Shown: positions 1 to 5,674 of the stretch, piece by piece
How positions within the stretch are numbered: position 1 is the first letter of the stretch
Layout: each line of letters opens with the position of its first letter
NCBI GenBank assembly: GCA_030622125.1
Contig: JAUXGM010000127.1
Coordinates: 1-6,450, forward strand
Source of the DNA: a bacterium
Lineage (GTDB): Bacteria > AUK180
DNA length: 6,450 bases
Reading direction: 5' to 3'
The notes under the pieces: generated by a model
Seen by the model: the letters and a program-made list of their open reading frames with translations, nothing else
Databases searched by the model: none
What the model was told of the DNA's origin: nothing
Position numbers and translations under genes: made by a program

Positions 1-31
1 ACAATACTAATCTCCGAAAAACCATAAAAGA

Positions 32-77
32 GGGACATTACCTCATCAAACTGATTTTTTTTGTTGAGGTGTGTCCC
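32..77. repeat. Imperfect inverted repeat (hairpin)
   Basis: The outer arms GGGACA (32-37) and TGTCCC (72-77) pair perfectly. After a small internal loop, CCTCA (41-45) pairs with TGAGG (65-69), and CAAA (47-50) pairs with TTTG (60-63) across one T-T mismatch. The loop is T-rich. The right arm runs into the 15-base repeat at 70-84. Such hairpins occur at the ends of IS200/IS605-like and REP-type elements, but no transposase or other diagnostic feature is visible, so that origin is only a suggestion. Confidence 0.6.
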
Positions 78-84
78 GGACTCT
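70..84. repeat. 15-base direct repeat, copy 1
   Basis: TGTGTCCCGGACTCT is repeated exactly at 141-155. The first six bases of this copy overlap the right arm of the hairpin at 32-77. Confidence 0.75.
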
Positions 85-140
85 TCATTAGATAACGATA
101 AATTACCCGAGAACAATATAGTCAAAGGGAATAGAATGAC

Positions 141-155
141 TGTGTCCCGGACTCT
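141..155. repeat. 15-base direct repeat, copy 2
   Basis: This is an exact copy of 70-84. It follows directly after an AGAATGAC edge (133-140), so it marks a junction between two kinds of repeat. This copy has no hairpin partner, so it looks like a fragment. Confidence 0.75.
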
Positions 156-158
156 GTC

Positions 159-193
159 AAAAGATGGATTATCGGGTCAAGCCCGATAATGAC
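159..193. repeat. Palindromic repeat element, copy E1
   Basis: The left edge is AAAAGATGGATT (159-170) and the right edge is AATGAC (188-193). Between and partly within the edges lies a perfect 9-base stem, ATTATCGGG (168-176) with CCCGATAAT (182-190), around a 5-base loop TCAAG. Both edges are shared with the elements at 243-281 and 410-464, while the stem sequence is not. The layout GATT-stem-loop-stem-AATGAC resembles short dispersed repeats of other bacteria, such as neisserial dRS3 (ATTCCC-N8-GGGAAT). I infer that it is a dispersed non-coding repeat. Confidence 0.75.
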
Positions 194-194
194 A

Positions 195-222
195 GTAAGG
201 GCACGGCATGCCGTGCCCCTAC
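195..222. repeat. Long perfect GC-rich palindrome
   Basis: Bases 199-218 form a perfect 20-base palindrome, GGGCACGGCA followed by its own reverse complement. It extends to 195-222 (GTA...TAC) with a single A-C mismatch. It is far more G+C-rich than the surroundings and begins two bases after element E1 ends. Palindromes of this GGGGCACGGC type are, from memory, scattered through intergenic DNA of many bacteria. With no T-run after it, it does not look like a standard intrinsic terminator. Confidence 0.85.
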
Positions 223-242
223 GGCTTTGTATTATATTTTTT

Positions 243-281
243 AAAAGATAGATTCTTCACCCACAAGGGGTTCAGAATGAC
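243..281. repeat. Palindromic repeat element, copy E2
   Basis: The left edge AAAAGATAGATT (243-254) differs by one base from those of E1 and E3, and the right edge AATGAC (276-281) is identical. The stem is imperfect: ATTCT (252-256) pairs with AGAAT (274-278), two mismatches follow, then ACCC (259-262) pairs with GGGT (268-271) around a 5-base loop. The right half, AAGGGGTTCAGAATGAC (265-281), recurs exactly at 493-509. Confidence 0.7.
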
Positions 282-289
282 CCCGTATT

Positions 290-329
290 AAAAGGTTAAA
301 AGGTTGAAAGGTTCAAAAGTTTAAGGTAA
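290..329. repeat. Degenerating 8-base tandem repeat
   Basis: Successive 8-base units read AAAAGGTT (290-297), AAAAGGTT (298-305), GAAAGGTT (306-313) and CAAAAGTT (314-321), then a decayed unit TAAGGTAA (322-329). It is non-coding low-complexity DNA, and variation in copy number between strains would be expected. Confidence 0.75.
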
Positions 330-360
330 AACAATAAAAAGCGAAGAATGAAAACGGAAT

Positions 361-374
361 ACGGGGTAAACTCC
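361..374. repeat. 14-base direct repeat, copy 1
   Basis: ACGGGGTAAACTCC recurs exactly at 474-487, and a near-copy in inverse orientation lies at 428-440. The preceding bases AATACGGGG (358-366) are also the inverse of CCCCGTATT at 281-289, which follows element E2. Confidence 0.75.
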
Positions 375-409
375 ATATAAACTAAAAACTAAAAGTGAAA
401 AATAAAAAG

Positions 410-464
410 AAAAGATGGATTCCTGCCGGAGTTTATCCCGAACTTGATTCGGGGCAGGAATGAC
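410..464. repeat. Palindromic repeat element, copy E3 (interrupted)
   Basis: The left edge AAAAGATGGATT (410-421) is identical to that of E1, and the right edge is AATGAC (459-464). The outer stem ATTCCTGCC (419-427) pairs with GGCAGGAAT (453-461). The inner stem CCGAA (438-442) pairs with TTCGG (448-452) around loop CTTGA. The right arms are contiguous, but the left arms are separated by 10 extra bases, GGAGTTTATC (428-437). Without those bases the element would be a perfect 14-base stem with a 5-base loop. The extra bases resemble the inverse of the neighbouring 14-base repeat. Confidence 0.75.
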
Positions 465-473
465 CCAGTATCA

Positions 474-487
474 ACGGGGTAAACTCC
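474..487. repeat. 14-base direct repeat, copy 2
   Basis: This is an exact copy of 361-374. Together with the inverse near-copy at 428-440 (one mismatch over 13 bases) it could form a long-range stem across element E3. Confidence 0.75.
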
Positions 488-492
488 GAGGG

Positions 493-509
493 AAGGGGTT
501 CAGAATGAC
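493..509. repeat. Solo right half of an E2-type element
   Basis: AAGGGGTTCAGAATGAC matches 265-281 exactly over 17 bases, but the AAAAGATRGATT left edge is missing. AACTCC at 482-487 can still pair with GGGGTT (495-500) with one G-T pair. It is probably a truncated or recombined copy. Confidence 0.7.
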
Positions 510-559
510 AGAAAAGAGTGATTAAAAAAATCTATTTCGCAAAAAACTAAAAAAATCCC

Positions 560-588
560 TTGAATTTTTAAGCAAAAAAAGATAAAAT
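560..588 (+). promoter_or_regulatory. Sigma-70-type promoter of the ABC operon
   Basis: A -35 box TTGAAT (560-565) and a -10 box TAAAAT (583-588) are separated by 17 bases. A-tracts at 541-546 and 549-555 lie where an UP element would contact the RNA polymerase alpha subunit. Transcription would start near 595, leaving a leader of about 20 bases before the ATG at 615. No operator-like inverted repeat overlaps the boxes, so there is no visible sign of a dedicated regulator. Confidence 0.65.
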
Positions 589-604
589 ACAAAATTGGCA
601 ATTT

Positions 605-609
605 GGAGG
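605..609 (+). promoter_or_regulatory. Ribosome binding site of the ATPase gene
   Basis: GGAGG lies 5 bases before ATG 615. It selects this start over the in-frame TTG at 603, which lies upstream of the site itself. Confidence 0.8.
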
Positions 610-614
610 CTGCT

Positions 615-1544
615 ATGATTAAGGTAGAAAACCTAACAAAAAGGTTTGGAAAGTTAGTTGCAGTTGATAATATTTCATTTGAAATTGAAAGAGGAGAGAT
701 AGTTGGTTTTTTAGGTCCGAATGGCGCCGGCAAAACGACAACGCTGCGTATGCTTACCGGTTATTATGAGCCCAGCGGCGGCAGTATCAGGATAGATGAT
801 ATTGATATTATTACCGATCCGATCTCAGCAAAGAAAAAAATCGGATATCTTCCGGAAAATGCACCACTTTATGGGGATATGACGGTAGAGGAATTTTTGA
901 CTCTCGCTGCCGACATAAGAGAACTAAAAAATAAAAGGGCAAGAATAAAAGAGATTATTAATATAACGGGATTGAATGAAGTTTACAACCGTTTTATATG
1001 GGAGTTGTCAAAGGGATATCATCAAAGGGTTGGAATTGCTCATGCACTTTTAAGCGATCCCGATTTCCTTATTTTGGATGAACCGACAGCAGGCTTGGAT
1101 CCGAATCAAATAGTGGAAATCCGTTCTCTTATAAAAGAACTCGGCAAGAGTAAAACAATTCTTTTATCAACTCATATCCTTCAGGAAGCGGAAGCAATCG
1201 CAGATAAGGTGATCATAATAGATAAAGCAAAGATCATTGCAAAAGGCAATAAGGATGAACTCAAGGATCTTCTTCAATCTCAAAATAATATCCTGATTAC
1301 TGCAAGAAAAAACAAGAAATTTATAAAGGATATAGAAAAAATTGACGGTGTTTTGGAATGCAAGATAGAATCATCGGATAAGAATTATGATCATTTGAAG
1401 ATCTATTCAAAAAGAGATGTTGTAGAAGATATCTTTAAATCAGCGGTAAATACAGATACCGTTTTAAGGGAACTTTCTACCGAAGCGGTTTCACTTGAAG
1501 ATGTCTTTATTAAACTAACAGGTAAGGAGGTTGGCAATGAATAA
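615..1544 (+). CDS. ABC transporter ATP-binding protein, GldA-like
   Basis: This is a 309-residue cytoplasmic ATPase that should power the permease encoded next. Visible motifs, numbered from ATG 615, are Walker A GPNGAGKT (34-41), the signature LSKGYHQRV (131-139), Walker B FLILDEP (151-157), the D-loop GLDP (160-163) and the switch histidine H187. The Q-loop position reads YLPEN with glutamate (E81) instead of glutamine, and the signature is LSKGY rather than LSGGQ. Both are usual for the GldA/ABC-2 branch. About 85 residues after the ATPase core form the C-terminal extension typical of ABC-2 ATPases and end in SLEDVFIKLTG. The last codons overlap the permease start by 8 bases, implying coupled translation. 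The family assignment is firm. The substrate is unknown, and gliding motility should not be assumed, since homologues occur in non-gliding bacteria. Confidence 0.93.
   Translation: MIKVENLTKRFGKLVAVDNISFEIERGEIVGFLGPNGAGKTTTLRMLTGYYEPSGGSIRIDDIDIITDPISAKKKIGYLPENAPLYGDMTVEEFLTLAADIRELKNKRARIKEIINITGLNEVYNRFIWELSKGYHQRVGIAHALLSDPDFLILDEPTAGLDPNQIVEIRSLIKELGKSKTILLSTHILQEAEAIADKVIIIDKAKIIAKGNKDELKDLLQSQNNILITARKNKKFIKDIEKIDGVLECKIESSDKNYDHLKIYSKRDVVEDIFKSAVNTDTVLRELSTEAVSLEDVFIKLTGKEVGNE
1524..1530 (+). promoter_or_regulatory. Ribosome binding site of the permease gene
   Basis: AAGGAGG lies inside the ATPase gene, 6 bases before ATG 1537. It favours that ATG over the in-frame TTG at 1531, which would touch the site. 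Confidence 0.8.
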
Positions 1545-2247
1545 ATATAAATACATATTGAAAAGAGAACTCGAAGGTTACTTTAATTCAATGATCGCCT
1601 ATATCTTTATTACCATTTTTCTTATCCTGGAGAATTTCTTTTTCTTCAGAACCTTTTTTATAAACGGTTCATTGACAATGAGGTCTTTTTTTGAGATAAC
1701 TCCGTGGATATTTTTGTTTTTTATTCCGAGCATTACAATGAGATTGTGGGCTGAAGAAAAAAAGACAGGTACTAACGAACTCCTTTTTACAATGCCCATT
1801 TCAGAATGGGATATTGTGATCGGGAAGTTTTTCGGTGCCCTGATATTTATAGCAATTGCAATCTTACTTACGATAAATATTCCAATAACACTTTTAATAT
1901 TGGGAAATGCAGATATAGGACCGATTATCGGAGGTTATCTTGGACTTGTGTTTGTTGCCGCAGCATTTATTTCAGTTGGACTTTTTGCATCAACTACAAC
2001 AGCAAATCAGATAATAGCATACATTGTCGGTGCAGTAATATGTTTCTTGTTTTTTATGCTCGGGCAGCAGTTCATAATCTTTAATCTCTCCGCTTCAATA
2101 GCAAAAATGTTTACATTTTTAAGTATTTCCACTCATTTTGCCTCAATATCAAGAGGGGTGTTGGATTTCATTGATATCGTTTACTATATTGGATTTACAA
2201 GTATTTTTTTGTGGTTGGGATATATTATGATCAAAAAGAGAGTATAG
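1537..2247 (+). CDS. ABC-2 type permease, GldF-like
   Basis: This 236-residue inner-membrane protein is the likely channel subunit of the transporter energised by the upstream ATPase. About six hydrophobic segments are visible, near residues 20-40, 52-70, 97-122, 131-152, 157-182 and 214-232. Between segments two and three lies the family's cytoplasmic motif, W71-AEEKKTGTNELLFTMPIS, which resembles the W-EE-(K/R)-(K/R)-GT-E-L-P pattern of GldF-type ABC-2 permeases and is probably the coupling region that contacts the ATPase. The length is normal for the family. The start at 1537 is set by AAGGAGG six bases upstream, and the gene overlaps the ATPase gene by 8 bases (ATGAATAA). It ends 9 bases before the next gene, whose ribosome site AGGAG overlaps this stop codon. 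Half-transporters of this size normally act as dimers. The substrate is not evident. Confidence 0.92.
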   Translation: MNKYKYILKRELEGYFNSMIAYIFITIFLILENFFFFRTFFINGSLTMRSFFEITPWIFLFFIPSITMRLWAEEKKTGTNELLFTMPISEWDIVIGKFFGALIFIAIAILLTINIPITLLILGNADIGPIIGGYLGLVFVAAAFISVGLFASTTTANQIIAYIVGAVICFLFFMLGQQFIIFNLSASIAKMFTFLSISTHFASISRGVLDFIDIVYYIGFTSIFLWLGYIMIKKRV

Positions 2248-2256
2248 GAGTGAGAT

Positions 2257-3825
2257 ATGAAAGGTAAAAAGAATATATTTATTGAATTTGCGTTTGTTAT
2301 TGTGATCGTTGTTCTTATCAATTTGATATTCGGACAATTGATGATTAGATTCGACTTAACAAAAAATAGCCGTTATACACTTTCGAAAAGTACAAAGACA
2401 ATATTAAACGACCTGAATAATGATATCTATGTGGAATTTTATGTATCAAAAAATCTCCCCTCTTACATTATCAATCTGAAAAAGGAAATATGGGATGTGT
2501 TAAATGAATATAAAATCCATTCTAAAAACAGAATACATATAAAGGAAATTGATCCGTCAAAAAATCCAGACCTTGCAAGAAGGCTGTATATGTATGGAAT
2601 TAAACCCGTTAGCATTAACGCATATCAGAAAGATAGAGCAGAGGTAATAAGCACCTATATTGGAATTGCCGCATTTTATAAGGACAAAGTAGAATCTATA
2701 CCATTTATTCAGGATGCCGGTGATCTTGAATATAAATTTTCATCGTTGGTTATGAAGTTGACCGCAAAAAAGATCCCAATAATCGGATATCCTTCCGTAG
2801 GCAGTGAAATTAATATTGCGAAAGAGTCAACCCTTCTGTTGGACTCATTAGGGAAACAGTATAAGGTTATTCCTGTAAATTTGGAAAAAGAGGATTCATT
2901 AAAAAATATTGATCTCTTGATCGTGCCCAATTACAAGGTCAATCTTAGTGATAAGGCACTTTATAATTTGGACCAATTCATTATAAAAGGTGGTAAGACA
3001 TCGTTTTTTGTAAGCGGTGTAAATATTGATTTTCAAAGGGAGAGTAAGGTAAATCATTCGAACATAATCGATTTTCTAAAAAGTAAATCTATAACCGTAA
3101 ACAATGATCTTGTAAATGATTTTTCAAATAACATGATCGGATTTTCAGCAGGGCAGCGTCAGCTTATTGCACCGTATCCGCTTTTTATTAAGGTGCTGAA
3201 TAAAAATATGAATCCGAAATTTTCGTTCTTAAAGAAAATCCCAAGTGTTGATATCGGTTGGGTCTCGTCATTGTTTTTTTCAACTTCGGCGGATTGTGGT
3301 TTTGATATTATTATGAAATCATCAGTGAAAGCATGGTTAAGTAAGAACTATTTTAACATAGATCCGACGACCATTAAACCGCCGAAAGATAAAACTTTTC
3401 TTGGTCAATTCATATTAGCAGGGATTGAATATGGGAAATTTTCTTCATATTTTAAAAAGGAGTCACTGCCCGATGATATTGATGCCAATGATTTTCAGGA
3501 AAAAAGTACCGTATCAAATAAGATATTTGCTATTGGAACTTCCCATATCCTAAGGGATGATATTCAACGGCGATTCCCAAATACAAAAATATTTATATTA
3601 AATTTTTTTGATAATCTTTTACTTGGTGATAAACTTTCAAATATAAGGACAAAATCAATTAGAGATCCATCTGTAAAACCCTTATCGGATGATATAAAAG
3701 CTCTAATTAAGATTTTAAATTATATTTTTATGCCCATAATCGTTATTTTGTTCGGGCTATTTAGATATTTAAAAAGAAAAAGACGAGGAAGAGCAAAAGT
3801 GGAGGCGAAAAATGAAACAGTATAA
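2257..3825 (+). CDS. GldG-like ABC transporter auxiliary protein
   Basis: This 522-residue protein has one membrane segment at each end (about 7-30 and 488-505) and a large domain between them expected outside the cytoplasmic membrane. The motif R31-FDLTKNSRYTLSKST just after the first segment is the hallmark of the GldG/ABC-transporter auxiliary family. Other family-like stretches are DLLIVPNYK (219-227), LDQFIIKGGK (238-247), NKIFAIGTSHIL (421-432, where many relatives read GDSDF) and a late LSNIRTKS block (460-467) before the C-terminal anchor, which ends in a basic KRKRRGR tail. Length and topology are typical. AGGAG (2246-2250) sits 6 bases before the ATG. The gene overlaps the DUF4340 gene by 14 bases. 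Members of this family accompany GldA/GldF-type subunits and are thought to assist the transporter in the periplasm. The biochemical role is not established. Confidence 0.9.
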   Translation: MKGKKNIFIEFAFVIVIVVLINLIFGQLMIRFDLTKNSRYTLSKSTKTILNDLNNDIYVEFYVSKNLPSYIINLKKEIWDVLNEYKIHSKNRIHIKEIDPSKNPDLARRLYMYGIKPVSINAYQKDRAEVISTYIGIAAFYKDKVESIPFIQDAGDLEYKFSSLVMKLTAKKIPIIGYPSVGSEINIAKESTLLLDSLGKQYKVIPVNLEKEDSLKNIDLLIVPNYKVNLSDKALYNLDQFIIKGGKTSFFVSGVNIDFQRESKVNHSNIIDFLKSKSITVNNDLVNDFSNNMIGFSAGQRQLIAPYPLFIKVLNKNMNPKFSFLKKIPSVDIGWVSSLFFSTSADCGFDIIMKSSVKAWLSKNYFNIDPTTIKPPKDKTFLGQFILAGIEYGKFSSYFKKESLPDDIDANDFQEKSTVSNKIFAIGTSHILRDDIQRRFPNTKIFILNFFDNLLLGDKLSNIRTKSIRDPSVKPLSDDIKALIKILNYIFMPIIVILFGLFRYLKRKRRGRAKVEAKNETV

Positions 3826-4792
3826 AAATTATATAATTGTAGCGGCATCTTTATTGATCATCTATCTTTTATTGGTAATACCGCCGATTTTTTCCAAAAA
3901 AGATCTACCGAAATTGATGTTTCCAACCCTAAATTCTGATATCATAACAAAGATAGTTATTGAACATCCGAATAAAGAAAAGGTTGACATAGTCAAAAAA
4001 GAGAGTGATTGGGAAATAGAGATCAATAAGAACTACTATGAGATAGATCCGGGAAAACAGGAAGGCGTTTTAAAATTAATTACGGATCTGACCTCCGATC
4101 GCAAGGTAACTAAGAATATGAAAGAACTTTCTACCTATTCCTTAACAGATACAACGGCACATAAGATCAATGTTTATGTAAAGGATGAATTATTTGCCAC
4201 GATCCTTGTCGGAAAGTCCGCGAGGGATTTCCGAAGCACATTCTTTAAACTTGATCAGGAAAAAGTTGTAAGATTATCTTCCGAAACCTTGATATCAAAG
4301 ATCAGAGGTAATTCAAAAAATTGGATGGATCATAAGATATTCGAGGTCAATTCTGCGGATGTAGAGGAAATTAAATTACCGCAGGTTCACCTTATAAAAA
4401 AGAAAGATACAAGATGGTACTATGCAGATAGCGATAAGATAAAGGTTGACGAGCAAAAGGTTACCGGTTATCTTAATATTTTTTCCGCTTTTCGAACAAA
4501 TGATTTCGAACTTGAAAAAAACGAGAAAGAATGCGGACTTGAAAAAGGAGAACCGATTATTACCCTTAAAACGATAGATGGAATTTCGTACAATATCATT
4601 AGAGGAAATGAGGATAAAAAGAATACCTATATAAAGGCATTTATAAATGGTAAACCATTACCTTTAATTTACAAGTTCACTACGAACAGGGTAAAAGGAC
4701 TTATAAAGAAACCGGAGCACTTTATACTTGAACAACTTGATTCCACAGATGTTGATGTAAGAATAAAAAAGAGGAAAAAGCCCAATAAATAA
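3812..4792 (+). CDS. DUF4340 domain-containing membrane-anchored protein
   Basis: This 326-residue protein has an uncleaved N-terminal membrane anchor (about residues 7-27) and a hydrophilic remainder expected in the periplasm. The pattern ILVGKSARDFRSTFFKLDQEK (131-151) followed by VVRLSS, and NWMDHKIFEVNSADVEEI (170-187), matches the beta-rich repeats of DUF4340 proteins. These are commonly encoded directly after GldG-like genes. That position, together with the 14-base overlap with the preceding gene, argues that it is a fourth subunit of the same envelope complex. The ATG at 3812 has GGAGG (3801-3805) 6 bases upstream, inside the GldG-like gene. The C-terminus is strongly basic (KKRKKPNK). 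No catalytic motif is visible and the molecular function is unknown. Confidence 0.85.
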   Translation: MKQYKNYIIVAASLLIIYLLLVIPPIFSKKDLPKLMFPTLNSDIITKIVIEHPNKEKVDIVKKESDWEIEINKNYYEIDPGKQEGVLKLITDLTSDRKVTKNMKELSTYSLTDTTAHKINVYVKDELFATILVGKSARDFRSTFFKLDQEKVVRLSSETLISKIRGNSKNWMDHKIFEVNSADVEEIKLPQVHLIKKKDTRWYYADSDKIKVDEQKVTGYLNIFSAFRTNDFELEKNEKECGLEKGEPIITLKTIDGISYNIIRGNEDKKNTYIKAFINGKPLPLIYKFTTNRVKGLIKKPEHFILEQLDSTDVDVRIKKRKKPNK

Positions 4793-5485
4793 ATGGATCT
4801 TTTTATTCCTTCTGCCGGTCTTGGGAAACGACTAAGACCAATTACTAATTATATTCCGAAGCCGCTCATAAAAATTAGGGGTGAAGAAAATCTTTTAAGG
4901 ATCATTAAGAAATTCAAAAAGGTTGATACTATTATTGTAAATGTCTCATATCTCGGCGATAAGATCATAAATTTTTTAAGATTGCAGAAATTAAAGAATT
5001 TATCCATTTATAAAGAAACGGAACCTCTTGGAGTAATCGGTGGATTATACAATGCATTTTCAGTAATGAAGAGAAATGATATATTTGTCCATAACAGTGA
5101 TATTTATTTTGATGGGGGTATTGATACAATTCTAAAAAGTGGTGGTGATCTCGTTTTAGGGCTTGTTAAAAATGGAACCCGAGATGTTCTTGTTAACGAT
5201 AATGGAGAAATTATTAAGATAGCAAATTATTCTTTCAATAACGGTAAGGGATCAAAATGGTACGGTTATAGTGGAATAATGTTAATCAGAAGGAGAGTGC
5301 TTCGGTTTTTTAGTGATTTCCATAAAAGAGGAAAGTATTTAACCTTTATAAATGATTTTATAAAGATATTAAATGAGAAAAAAATGAACATAACAGGGGT
5401 GGTTCTGTCCGGTGTATGGTCTGATTTCGGCAGCATAGATAAATTAGATAATTTCAGAAATTTTGAAAAAACTATTGACAAATAA
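4793..5485 (+). CDS. Sugar-phosphate nucleotidyltransferase, MurU/GMP-pyrophosphorylase-like
   Basis: This 230-residue cytoplasmic enzyme of the NTP_transferase family should join a sugar 1-phosphate to an NTP, giving an NDP-sugar and pyrophosphate. Visible signatures are the nucleotide-binding loop SAGLGKRLRP (7-16), PKPL (22-25), IIVNVSYLGDKI (48-59), PLGVIGGL (78-85), the metal-binding aspartate in NSD (D103) and WSDFGS (209-214), equivalent to the W-x-D-x-G-T motif. The short length without a left-handed beta-helix or acyltransferase domain fits MurU-like MurNAc-1-phosphate uridylyltransferases or small mannose-1-phosphate guanylyltransferases, and sequence alone does not decide between them. 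The start codon abuts the DUF4340 stop (TAA-ATG). The nearest purine-rich site, GAGG at 4771-4774, is 18 bases away, so translation probably depends on coupling. The gene is not a usual partner of Gld-like transporters. Confidence 0.85.
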   Translation: MDLFIPSAGLGKRLRPITNYIPKPLIKIRGEENLLRIIKKFKKVDTIIVNVSYLGDKIINFLRLQKLKNLSIYKETEPLGVIGGLYNAFSVMKRNDIFVHNSDIYFDGGIDTILKSGGDLVLGLVKNGTRDVLVNDNGEIIKIANYSFNNGKGSKWYGYSGIMLIRRRVLRFFSDFHKRGKYLTFINDFIKILNEKKMNITGVVLSGVWSDFGSIDKLDNFRNFEKTIDK

Positions 5486-5502
5486 AAAATATTTGATATA
5501 AT
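5475..5502 (+). promoter_or_regulatory. Consensus promoter of the tRNA cluster
   Basis: A perfect -35 box TTGACA (5475-5480) and a perfect -10 box TATAAT (5497-5502) are spaced by 16 bases. TG at 5494-5495 adds an extended -10 (TGnTATAAT). The -35 box overlaps the last codons of the nucleotidyltransferase gene, and AAATTTTGAAAAAA just upstream resembles an UP element. Transcription should begin near 5509, about a dozen bases before tRNA-Lys. The A-rich sequence after the -10 lacks the GC-rich discriminator of stringently controlled stable-RNA promoters. Confidence 0.85.
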
Positions 5503-5520
5503 AAAAAATTGCTATCTAGT

Positions 5521-5593
5521 GGGCCGCTAGCTCAGTTGGTAGAGCAACGCCCTTTTAAGGCGTGGGTCGAAGGTTCGAATCCTTTGCGGCTCA
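5521..5593 (+). tRNA. tRNA-Lys (anticodon TTT)
   Basis: This 73-base cloverleaf has acceptor arms GGGCCGC (5521-5527) and GCGGCTC (5586-5592) with one G-T pair and discriminator A5593. The D arm is GCTC-AGTTGGTA-GAGC. The anticodon stem ACGCC/GGCGT encloses loop CTTTTAA, giving anticodon TTT. The T arm is GAAGG-TTCGAAT-CCTTT. CCA is not encoded (TAG follows), so a CCA-adding enzyme is needed. It is the first gene of the cluster. Confidence 0.97.
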
Positions 5594-5602
5594 TAGTATA
5601 GT

Positions 5603-5674
5603 GTCCCCATCGTCTAGGGGTTAGGACACCGGGTTTTCAACCCGGCAGCAGGGGTTCAATTCCCCTTGGGGACA
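5603..5674 (+). tRNA. tRNA-Glu (anticodon TTC)
   Basis: This 72-base cloverleaf has acceptor arms GTCCCCA (5603-5609) and TGGGGAC (5667-5673), with discriminator A5674. The anticodon stem CCGGG/CCCGG encloses loop TTTTCAA, giving anticodon TTC. The T arm is AGGGG-TTCAATT-CCCCT. The D arm (GTCTAGGGGTTAGGAC) closely matches bacterial tRNA-Glu. CCA is not encoded. It lies 9 bases after tRNA-Lys and 27 bases before the start of the small protein gene. Confidence 0.97.

Larger units (their letters stand above)
1..559. other. Gene-free, repeat-rich intergenic region
   Basis: I see no plausible coding frame here with a ribosome site and family-like protein. The stretch is a patchwork of short palindromes, 12 to 17-base direct repeats and A-rich low-complexity runs, which are listed separately. 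The hexamer AATGAC occurs five times, at 135-140, 188-193, 276-281, 459-464 and 504-509, always in the same orientation and each time at the right edge of a palindromic or half-palindromic unit. This suggests repeated insertion or expansion of short mobile or REP-like elements next to the operon. The last part, about 510-559, is A-rich DNA leading into the operon promoter. Whether the region also carries the end of an upstream gene's transcript cannot be told from this window. Confidence 0.8.

Noticed and set aside
45-62. Possible intrinsic terminator (ATCA-AAC-TGAT followed by eight T)
   Set aside because: A four-base AT-rich stem is too weak, and the same bases fit better into the larger hairpin 32-77.
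159-509. CRISPR array
   Set aside because: Repeats are irregularly spaced and few, the conserved parts are short edges rather than whole units, and no spacer-like segments or cas genes are present.
603-614. TTG start for the ABC ATPase four codons upstream of the ATG
   Set aside because: The GGAGG ribosome site lies between the TTG and ATG 615 and can only serve the ATG. The protein family begins with the IKVENLTK strand.
500-733. Minus-strand open frame of 77 codons
   Set aside because: It runs across the operon promoter, the ribosome site and the start of the ABC ATPase, and has no family-like sequence.
1806-2084. Plus-strand open frame of 92 codons within the permease gene
   Set aside because: It lies in another frame of a clear membrane protein and has shadow-like composition, rich in Cys, Tyr and Ser.
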